Positions 54,763-64,000 of a stretch of 64,000 bases of DNA are shown piece by piece. The position numbers and the translations under genes were made by a program. The stretch comes from Plutella xylostella (taxonomy: Eukaryota; Arthropoda; Insecta; Lepidoptera; Plutellidae): the NCBI RefSeq assembly GCF_932276165.1, contig NC_063994.1, positions 10,230,001-10,294,000 of the forward strand. The letters are read 5' to 3'. Numbering within the stretch: position 1 is the stretch's first letter; each line of letters opens with the position of its first letter. Below the pieces are notes generated by a model. The model worked only from the letters and a program-made list of their open reading frames with translations, did not search any database and had not been told where the DNA came from.

Positions 54763-57700
54763 GTGAGTCACTAGCTTCTTGATAAAGCTTATTATAAAAT
54801 GAAGACTAAAGATAGTTCTGTTCTGATTGATGGAGACCTGCACATGGTGTGTGACTAGTTTCTTGTTCAACCGCCTTATTATAAAACAAAGACTAAAGAT
54901 AGTTCTGATTGATGGAGACCTGTAGATGGTGAATGCCCACCTTCTTGTCATAGATATAGTGAAGTTATCACGTGAGAGCAATGAAGGGAACTGTTGATAC
55001 TAGGACCTGGAGCGTTACTCTCGAAATTCTGACGAAAAACTAACTAACGTGAGCTGTCAATCGGCACGTTTAATATAACGAGATAGAGCCCTAGAGTGAC
55101 CCCCCTGAATCTTTGCAAATACAAATATTTATAGGTATATTGATATTAATTTGTTTATTTTTGAGAAAGTGACAATAGTGCTTACTTTGCTCGTACTAAA
55201 GGTGGTATTGAAGACCTAAATATCTCCGAAAAGGGTCTAAATACTGGAAATTTATAGGAATTCAGTAATAACAGCTGTTTTGGTTCTAATTGTTAGCAAT
55301 ATGTACTGCTGAAACGGCTACTGCTGAGAAAAACTGTTGCTAGATAGAAATTCTGAGTTAGATGGACTTAATGTGAAGAGCTTGGATCGGGGTCGCATAA
55401 GTAGGTAGAAACCAGCCGTTGGAGTCTAGAATTTTCTTCACAGCTCCACACACGTGGTAATACAGTTACGTAACTAATTTATTCGCGAATCCTTTACGAA
55501 CCGGTCGGGGCTGCTGTCCTTTTCTCATAATTTATTGCACTTGAAAGATATCAGTGACTCAGACATTGGCTGGCAACTTGTAGAAAGCAAGCACTTTAAT
55601 ATTTTCTAATAATAGGCGATAAACACATATAAATTCTATTTATACTTATTTAAAAAATAATTTGTGGGTGTTTAGGTAATATTAGGTAATAGGTATAAGT
55701 ATCTACTATGAATATTATGATGTAGGCATTTGTTAGTCAACGCAATTTAACTATAACGACCATCAAATTTTCGCGAACACAAAAACAACTTTTAACTATT
55801 TTTAGCACATGAATTTACGAGGAATAAGCAAAACAATCAGCTAAGCTACTAGGGTATCACAAATGAGGCTAGTTTTTTTCCAAGCACTTTTTATAATGAT
55901 ACCAGGGCATAAGAGCCGGCAAGGAGCTAAGTCATAGATCACACGCGGGAGTAAGGAAGTGTGCACATCACGACACTTCGTGCTTTTGTAATGATTCTCG
56001 TGCTTCTATTTTGCGATTTCCTGCAAGTGATGCTGGTATGATAGTAGACAATATTCCTTACTTTTTGTAAATAAAAAATATACCTACCTATGAATAAGAA
56101 TTCGGAATAAATACCGGTACTAAAAAAGTCAGAACGGTTAGTTGTTTAAAAGAAAATATACCTTAGGAAAAAATATGAATGGGTGGGCTTGGCATATCTT
56201 TATAAAAGCACCCAATTCATAATAATGCACAGAGTATGCATGTACCTGATACCATTCATTCAGATGGCGTAAGTAAGATATATTTATAGTTATTACATTT
56301 ATATTAACTCAAGCAAATCAAATGATATCACATTCAATGTCAACAATCATTAGATGTAGCGTCGCCTTCACTGGAGATAAACTTTTATCAATTACTGTAT
56401 TATTTATGAAGATAATTGCACTGTCACCGTTTAATTAGAACATAAATATTATAAAGCGCAATAACCATGTGATCAACGTAACTAATAATGCTATTAAATT
56501 AATTTTAATACGTTTTGATTGGTTAATAAAATAATAAATACCTAACCACTAAGTATCAGTTTTTGTGCTTACTTAAGTGATAGGTTAATGTAGTTTGATA
56601 AAAAACCGTATCACCCATGAGTGATCTAAGTAAACAAAAACTGAGTGCATGGCTGAACATGGCCTTAGGACAGATCATGAACTTGAACCGTGCACATCGC
56701 AGTTTGACCGACCTCCGTACTGTTATGTAACCCTGGTATAATTGCTAGGAGGTTTTATCAAAACAACAATACCGTTGTTTCTATGAAGGTAAATAAAGTT
56801 AAAAAATACCTTGTTTGCAATTATTCGATATGGAAAATGAAATTTGATAATAAAGCCGTAGCAAATTCGTTGCTAATTTATAAATAAGAAAGAAAAAAAA
56901 CACGGATATAATTGACATTTAATAGCTTCTTCATAATAAAGAGTTCAACGAAAAGTGCTGAAACATTTACATTGTACCTTATTTTATGAGTCAATGTTTT
57001 CTAGTTATTCTTAAATATATTTCTTGCTGTTTTCTGATTAATTCTGTGTCTGTACAAAATGATGTCGTGATTATTTCGCAACTTTTGCGGAAGGTATCAT
57101 TGTGGTTGTAGGTGAAACTTGTATGGAACTTAGCAATTGAATTACACAAAACAGTATTATATTTTATAGGAGCATTGACTCCTCGTGAAGTAACACAGAA
57201 ACTAAAATGGGAAAGTGTCGCAGATATTTCAAATCAAGAGCCTGTTCACAACACTGAGATATAAAACATAAACATATGCAAACAAAAGCTAAAAATATCC
57301 ACATGAACTTCAACAAACTGAATACTGTTTGGGTTTATAATCCTGTTGCCTAATTGAGATATCGTGTTTTCTGCATCTGAGAGGATTGCACAATAGGTTG
57401 TTTACTGTTACATAATAAAAATTTCAGTGCAGTTGATTAATTGATTACATAATACCTGATTGCAATTGCTTCAAACACTATAAAAATACGTTAAAACCCC
57501 CGAAATTCAACACTTAAAGTCACATAACTTTTCAACGGCTTAGCCGATTTTTTATAAAATGTAGCTGAGAACTTCGGGGTAACGTTACACCTATGACAGG
57601 TTCATATATAATATTTTAAGATATTTATTTAAAAAATGTAGTATTGCGCGTGCGAGTGTGTTAGTGTGCTAGTTGGAATCGATAATAAGATAATACGAAC

Positions 57701-60700
57701 TAGATGGTAGTTCGTATATTGTTAATCTTAGGTTGGAATGGACAATATTGAAATAAGACAATTAGATAGAGGCTGGCTATCCATATTGCACGATTGTGGT
57801 AAAGGAAGGTAGTTACGCTCAAGATTCACTGATACATATGAAGAATTACATTATTATGAATTATGATGATATAATAAGATGGAGGAAAAATATCCTCTGA
57901 GAACTGAGATAGCTATCGCAGATAATTCTGTTTCTAGTAACTTACAATGGGATAACCAAAAAGCTGTGTGCAATCCTAATTTTTGTAACTTATAATTTCA
58001 AGAATGAATTTAGTAATATTATGGCTAAAGGAGTTTACTAAGTAGTAACTTAAGGCAATAAGATTACTCATTAATAAAAAAAACATTCCACCACATACCT
58101 ACACAGTACAAAGTAAAATCAAATGTGCACTGCACAATATCGTGTGATCCAGATGTAACTGATATAGTAATTAATTAGACATATTTACGTGGTAGTAAAG
58201 GCTTCATTGTTAAGAGGCACATGTGGGTAATTAGCAGTGTAAATAAACACTACATTATATTACTGAAGCATCCTTGCATGTACGTAGGTAGGTACAGTGT
58301 TTCAGTATTGGAAAAATGGTAGAAGTTATTTATAGTACAACAACAGTGTAATTTATTTCTTCAGTATCCGTAAAAGTTTTCAAGCTTTATAATCTCGTAA
58401 GCAGTAAATTGAATGAAAGTACCAGGATACCAGGATAATGAGTGGGTAGCTTTTACTCGCGGACGGGTAGGAAGCGGAAGCCGGCCAATACCGTTCACGT
58501 TTACCTCCACTTCCTCCATGCGCTCTCGGTGCATATCGCAAAACGATCTCGAGTGTCCGACGCATAAATCATGGCTATCGGGTGTATCGATTCACACTTT
58601 TGTAAATAATACCGATTCATTAGTCATTAGAATGGGGACAATTATGTTTGTCAACATAAAGAGGTTTCTATTACTACAGAACCTAATATAGAACCAGAAT
58701 AGTGAATTCATTAATATTTACTTGAATATTGCTAAGCTTTTTCTTTCGCGAAGCAATGGTGTATTTTAAAGCTCGGAATCAATAAGGGAAAAGTGAAGTT
58801 AACATAATTCCATAAAATAAATTACCTAGATTTAGATTCTCGATAGTTCTCGTATGTATGCGAACTACGTATTATTTCAGTTCTTAGTAATCAAATCATG
58901 TCAAGATCGCCCTAGTTTGCAATCTAGGTTAGGTCTACATACACATTTTCAATGTTATCGCCCCATTTTTACTATGATTTGTATTATAAACCACTTCCGA
59001 AGTAAACATCGCAATTCGGTTTACGATAACTATGATAACTCATCATATCGACATAATATTAATCTATGTCAAATTGTACTAGGCAAACATAAATAACGAA
59101 CAGTTGTAAAGCTTGTATTCGACTAGAAGTTCATGGTACAGATAAGGTTCAAGCGAAGTCGAGAGCGGGGGCATTCACTGCACGGCCAAGGTGACAATCC
59201 GGATTATTTTTCTTCCGTTCTATGATATCCTAGTCGTTTATTAATAAATCTATAAGTATTTAACTTAACTCCTTTTATAGAAAAAGTAATTAAATGAATT
59301 GTAACATCAAGAGGAAATAGCAGTCTGTTAGCATACAATGATGTTTTGTTTGGACATGAACCAAATAAACAATTTATTATGGTGTCGCAGAAGATATTGA
59401 GATGGAAATTGCATTCTTCCTGTTTATTTCTTAGACAAGACTAGCAAAACAACACAGGAAGTTTTTTGAACGGTTAGTATACGGTCGACTCATAAGTCCC
59501 CGAAACAAGTAAAGACATATTTATCACTAGGCTACGTTACTAAGAAACGAATATTTATAATATGCCTTATCCATTTCAACCCACATCATGTTATTATAAG
59601 TGACCAATAAACTCTATTCTGTAAATAAACAAACCACACACATCCACATCCATACGCCTCACACATACGACCTTCCATTCACCACGGGATTCGATATAAC
59701 GCCGAGAAATATCAACATCCGACTTCAGTGACCCGCACACTTCACTGCACATACGTTGAAATTGTCAAAGAGAAAAGAAAAACATATTATTATTACCAGT
59801 TAGTGGGGATGTATAGAGCGAGGTCTGCCTCGATCGAGACTATAGAAAGACTCTACAGATCCATCAGCAGGAATCAGACTGTAAGTACTTTCTTAATTTT
59901 TTATAATCTTTCACTTTACATGTTGTTTGAAACTGATATTGCGCCTTTCACTGCATTTTTTGCACATGGTCTGTGGATGATGTTTTCTAAATCTTTATTG
60001 TGAAGAAATTCGATATTCAACATGGCCAGCATGTCACTAAAATAAAAAATGACGCTGTAATGTATGTTTGATTGGGTTTAGTTGTTTTTTTGATGAAACA
60101 GTTGTAATAATCGGTTCGAAATGACCATGTTTCATCCAGTAGCCATCATTGTTTAAAGAACAATTTTATGCCATGTCTTTTCCGGTTGTTAGGTCCTGAT
60201 TACTTATACTTAACCACGCTATCGGACAAATACACAATAATGATGATATGAAAATATACTTAGCGCAAATAATGCAAGTACTTACTTACCTAGTTAGGTA
60301 AGTTTGAAATTATAATTCTGACGTGTTAACTCAAATGCGAAATGTGTATGAAAGTTGACACAAGGGGCCTTACCACAAAACTTAGACAGTATTTAACAGG
60401 TGTTTAGCGCTGTCAAACGCCTACAAAATTCGTTTTAAACACCTTTTAAACAGGGTTTAAAGTTTTTTGTGGTAGCACAGATAATATTTTTTATAATTAA
60501 GTACGCAATTTAATTGCCGATCAGAGAGTTTATGAAACAATTATCCTGTGTGATGTGGTGGCGATGACTGATGAATTGATTACGATTATGATTACACGTA
60601 AATTAGCTTAGAGCGCCTTAAAAAGAATTACTCTTTAAATTAAATATGAACATACGCACGAGTAAACAAAATCGAATAGAGCAAATTATTCGTTAAAGAG

Positions 60701-63700
60701 GCGATTACAATTTTATTATTAAAACTAACAATAAAAACACGATTGAAATGGTCGCTGTTATGATTCCAACAAAAGCTGATTTTGTAATTTCCGCTCTCCC
60801 GCCATTGATGATCGCCGTGCGAGTGGTGTGGACTCATCGTGAATAATGACTGCAGTTAGCGGCGTGGTTACGTTGAACTGTTTCCACGCATCTTCATTGT
60901 CAATGTCATTGTCAATGCCGAATCAGTACTTTACCACCCAAATTATATGTTTATAAACCAAAGCACTTGCACAGCGCTCCGTCAAGTTTTTTTGGTACTA
61001 AAAAGTTGAGATAATTTTGATGATTTCTATTTTTAGTTGGGTAATCAGAATCAGGCTTTTTATGAACAGTTTAGGTAAAATTTTACGTGTAGATAAAGCA
61101 AATTGCTTTTGCAATTGCTACGATCTATTCTACGTAACGTATTTGCTACGACATGTACTAGGATAGCAGAACTACAGAAGACGTTAGCTGTCGTAGCTTT
61201 GAATTGATTGTTAGTTCTGAAATATCTAACTAGATTTATGTAGGGGAGGTGGTAATTAGTTCATTAGAGGAGTGAATTACGTATAAAGACGGGGAATTTC
61301 CACAATTTTCACTGTGTTGTTAGATAAAATCTGTGTTTATCTCCATACTGGTCTCCTAGTAGGTAATATAAGAGTAATTTTGTATAATTCACGACGAGGT
61401 ATCTTCTAAGTGGCGGTTGTTAATCATTGTCTATGTCTAGGTAGAGTAACACATATACATATGTATGTACCTTGTTGTGGTAATTTTGCGGATATACAAA
61501 GGTTGGGCAAAATATGCTATGGCCCTAGAGGGGACACGTAAAATTTAGACTATGTTTAACTTACACCTAAAACTAGCGATGGAATGAAAAAAAAAACTTA
61601 GATTGTGGTTATGAACTCGCGAGCAATGAAAATGTTCTTTAGATATGATGTGAATATACATACGTAATTACGTACATACCTGTATATCGGTTACGTTGTA
61701 ATAAATCGTTAATAATCTGTTATTATATCGGTCAAATACATAAAGCAGCTTTTGCTTCACAGCCGTAGTGTTTAAAACTCTATCTCACTTAGTGCCAATT
61801 TCACCATTCTCGGTTATCTAACCGACAGGGATTGATTTATAAATTAAACGTCATCTCCATATAAAATTCATGACAGATGTGTCAAAAGTTAACTATTACT
61901 CCCTGGTTATGCTCTAACATAGAATGGTGAAATTGGCACAGCTAATTAATTTGTAGGGTATTGGGTATCATTATACATTTTTGACCAGGGCATCATATAT
62001 CCTTGCAGGTGTTGGCGGCGCTGGCCGCGCAGTCCATCAACATATCGGTGGGGTTCTGCCAGGGCTTCTCGGCCGTGCTGCTGCCCCAGTACACGTTGGA
62101 ACACCCCAACATCACGTTTGAACAGAGCTCATGGATTGGTGAGTTTATCTTTATCGCAATTCATCTTTGTTTGTTTCAAAAATCATATTTGTTTCTTATC
62201 CACTTATTTATATAAAAGTTATAGGATGTTTAACAGTTCAATAGCTAATACGTCCTATAAATTTTCTATGAAATGAATAAGGGGGTTGTATGACAGAAAT
62301 AGATTTAAAGACAAGACAACTGTTACATACATATTTATTAGCACTGAAACAAAAATACGTTTGTAATTTTTAAACGTAAATTTTCTAAACAAATAACAAT
62401 CCTAATTAATTGCCCCACATCCTTGTTGTAAACAAAGGAAAAGCATTAATCACAGTCACATTATTTTTAAGTACTAAAGTCAATATTGTTATTGGAATCT
62501 GTGCTGCAGACGCGATAGTGATGTGCAAACAAGCTAGTGTTGGGCAAATAACGGCGCGTTTACACTGATAAGAGGTTACTGAGGAGGGTCAGATAACGGA
62601 ATACGTTTTGGCGATGGATGGTCACGAATCGAACCGTTGTTGCTCCTTTGTCCCCCTTTAATTGCTTTAACAAGGGTAAATTACTGGATTAACTAAATCG
62701 ATAGTAACTATGGCCGACTTCTTTAAGCCACTATTTTGAGTACCTAAATTTGAGTATCAAAACGTGAATCACTCAGGCGTCTTATTAGTTGGGCACATAG
62801 AAAGATAATTATGCTACTATACCACTAAAAGCAAAAACAACAAAGACAACTACAAAAAACAAACCCATGATTTGACAGAAAAACTACACTTGACACTATG
62901 ACTTCCCCGTTAACTTCCTTCGCTAACCCCACCTCTCCCCACATTGCAGCGAGCCTGGGCGTGATCTCCAACCCCATCGGGGCGCTGCTCGGGGGCATGA
63001 TGGTGGACGCCATCGGCCGGCGCCTGCTGCTGCAGTCCATCGTGCTGCCCAACCTGGTGGGCTGGGTCGTCATCGCCTTCTCGGAGACCTATATCTTCCT
63101 GTGTGTGGGCAGGTTCATCACTGGCTTTACTATTGGTGAGTTGGTTGGTTATTTCATTGGTATTTTTGGTTTATTGTGGGATACTTTTCGGTATAGGTCT
63201 GTTGAAACCAGCACGATACTAGGTTCTAGGCTTTGTCTATTGAGTAACTACCGCTACTCTCTAAGGTCATGGTCTCATGACTGCTCTATTAAGGAGCGAT
63301 GAAAGAATCCATGAAACATTTATTTATATAGGAGAGAATAATCTGAAACACCATGAAAATTTTATGTTCTACATACCTCACTAGCAACTTATCTCTAAAT
63401 AACCAAATCTATTTTTCATTATTCCAGGCATGTCAACGGCTTCATACATCTACGTCGCAGAAATCACTACACCAGAAAAGCGCGGCGTCCTCAGCGCCCT
63501 CGGGCCTGGGCTCGTCTCTACCGGCATATTCATCGTCTACTCCCTTGGAGCCTTCATCCACTGGAGGAAGGTGGCTGCGATATGCGCCGGAGTGTCCCTT
63601 CTAACCCCTTTCCTCATGTACTTTGTCCCAGAGTCGCCTCTATGGCTAGCCTCTAAAGGACAAATGAAGGAGGCATATAGTTCCATGTTCTGGCTGCGGC

Positions 63701-64000
63701 AAAACAACAGCACGGCGCAACAGGAACTGATGGAGTTCACCAAAGACCGCAAGATCGGAGAGACCATGAGCTTCCGGGAAAAATTGGGGCTTTTCAAGCG
63801 GAGAAGCGTTCTGAAACCTTTCAGCATTCTGATAATATTCTTCGTGTTCCAAGAGATGTCTGGAATCTACGTGATTCTGTACTATGCCGTTGACTTCTTC
63901 AAGTCCGTTGGGACGAGTGTCAACGAGTTCACAGCTTCCATTATAGTCGGTGGAGTGAGAGTGTTTATGGGGGCTGTTGGGGCTTGCCTTATCAACAGTT
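54669..64000 (+). CDS. Facilitated trehalose transporter (Tret1-like) MFS sugar permease, 5' part
   Basis: This is a plasma-membrane sugar permease of the major facilitator superfamily, SLC2/Tret1 group. Exons 54669-54762 (or 59809-59880), 62009-62138, 62950-63135 and 63428 onward join in phase. Numbered from ATG 54706, helix 1 (AQSINISVGFCQGFSAVLLP) starts at about residue 26 and helix 2 is followed by the signature DAIGRR (residues 82-87). Then come GRFITGFTIG, EITTPEKRGVLSAL, the PESPLWLASKG sugar-porter signature after helix 6, and FQEMSGIYVILYY in helix 7, matching the QQLSG-type motif. The frame is open to the window edge in about helix 8; the rest lies to the right. The substrate is inferred from family, not proven. 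Confidence 0.9.
54829..54935 (+). repeat. Two short copies of the exon-end/donor segment
   Basis: atggagacctgtacatggtgagtcac (exon end and donor) is echoed at ~54832 (atggagacctgcacatggtgtgtgac) and ~54913 (atggagacctgtagatggtgaatgcc), with the intron piece ataaa-(a/c)gaagactaaagatagttctg between. The copies are about 80 bp apart and lack a good donor. This is the same kind of exon-tail duplication seen in TMEM33 and neurobeachin. Confidence 0.75.
55007..55107. mobile_element. MITE copy 3, ctggagcgttactct ends
   Basis: It has the same family as 50461-50590: ctggagcgttactct at the left, ctagagtgacccccctg at the right, and gctgtcaatcggcacgttta inside. Confidence 0.7.
55115..59690. other. Large transporter intron, nothing recognised
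   Basis: AT-rich. A GC-richer patch at 58450-58560 (ggtaggaagcggaagccggc) carries short ORFs on both strands without recognisable protein; it could be regulatory. Confidence 0.4.
59695..59733 (+). promoter_or_regulatory. Second promoter: TATA-like plus TTCAGTG initiator
   Basis: gatataac at 59693-59700 lies about 30 bases before the initiator adenine at 59727 (gacttcagtgac). It directly precedes an in-phase alternative first exon. Confidence 0.5.
59809..59880 (+). CDS. Alternative first coding exon of the Tret1-like transporter
   Basis: ATG at 59809 gives 24 codons (MYRARSASIETIERLYRSIS then RNQT) and ends at a consensus donor gtaagt in phase 0, the phase required by the exon at 62009. It would replace MLSSIKGFWKVCRYGDLYM with a more basic N-terminus. 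Promoter-like elements lie 80 bp upstream. Confidence 0.6.
60364..60478. mobile_element. MITE with (g)ccttaccacaaaa ends
   Basis: ggggccttaccacaaaactt at the left is imperfectly mirrored by agttttttgtggtagcac at the right, with cagtatttaacaggtgttta / aaacaccttttaaacaggg complementing inside. Confidence 0.7.
61792..61939. mobile_element. 148-bp MITE with perfect 19-bp inverted ends
   Basis: gtgccaatttcaccattct at 61792-61810 is exactly complemented at 61921-61939. It is 70 bp upstream of the transporter exon at 62009. Confidence 0.85.
62009..62138 (+). CDS. Tret1-like exon: first membrane helix
   Basis: After ccttgcag it reads VLAALAAQSINISVGFCQGF, SAVLLPQYTLEHPNI and SSWI, ending with one base of a codon before gtgagt. 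Confidence 0.92.
62950..63135 (+). CDS. Tret1-like exon: helices 2-3
   Basis: After cattgcag it reads ASLGVISNPIGALLGGMMVD, AIGRRLLLQS and CVGRFITGFTI; donor gtgagt. Confidence 0.95.
63428..64000 (+). CDS. Tret1-like exon: helix 4 onward, cut by window edge
   Basis: After attccag it completes Gly and reads MSTASYIYVAEITTPEKRGV, the helix 5-6 region, PESPLWLASKGQ, a central cytosolic loop and VLKPFSILIIFFVFQEMSGI. It is open to base 64000. Confidence 0.93.

Noticed and set aside
58380..58691. Pair of ORFs on opposite strands in a GC-richer patch
   Set aside because: They are mirror translations of the same short GC-rich stretch with no motif on either strand; a regulatory patch is more likely.

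Overview
The window is nuclear DNA of a moth or butterfly. It is AT-rich, its genes are split by introns with GT..AG borders, and its non-coding DNA is packed with repeats typical of Lepidoptera: tRNA-derived SINEs with an (AGAAT)n tail, Lep1-like Helitrons ending in CTAG, RTE-type and other LINE pieces, and many small inverted-repeat elements. Predicted proteins match conserved animal families, but no search was run, so the order is inferred from motifs only.

Layout. (1) About 1-9.5 kb, plus strand: the 3' half of a TMEM33 / Krueppel-homolog-2 gene, an ER/nuclear-envelope membrane protein. A second copy of its last coding exon's tail lies 471 bp downstream. The first introns hold MITEs and a 2.5 kb retroposed insert flanked by a 23-bp target duplication. 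(2) 11.4-12.5 kb: a 1.1 kb inverted-repeat transposon directly upstream of RpS3. (3) 12.6-15.0 kb, plus: complete four-exon ribosomal protein S3 (244 aa). (4) 18.9-39.3 kb, minus: fourteen in-phase exons giving the last ~671 residues (BEACH domain plus WD40 repeats) of neurobeachin (Drosophila rugose). Its 5' exons (PH-like domain and upstream) are not visible in the remaining 24.7 kb. (5) 40.1-45.0 kb: two 5'-truncated LINE reverse-transcriptase ORFs. (6) 51.4-64.0 kb, plus: the 5' part of an MFS sugar transporter of the facilitated trehalose transporter (Tret1-like) type, running off the right edge. It appears to have alternative first exons and promoters (51.5, 59.7 and perhaps 34.9 kb).

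The genes are not an operon. RpS3 is translation machinery, TMEM33 an ER membrane protein, neurobeachin a vesicle/synapse scaffold, and the transporter a sugar permease. RpS3 and neurobeachin converge tail to tail.

The most unusual signal is a repeated exon-tail duplication. At least five exons (one in TMEM33, four in neurobeachin) have one or two truncated downstream copies, each holding the exon's 3' end, the splice donor and some following intron. In four of these exons the coding differences between exon and copy are overwhelmingly synonymous (22 of 25 by hand count), while the adjoining intron copies are more diverged where I could compare them. Other notable items are a 40-bp perfect hairpin inside a nested MITE pair, and a foldback element built of ~16-bp periodic units with a 9-bp target duplication.
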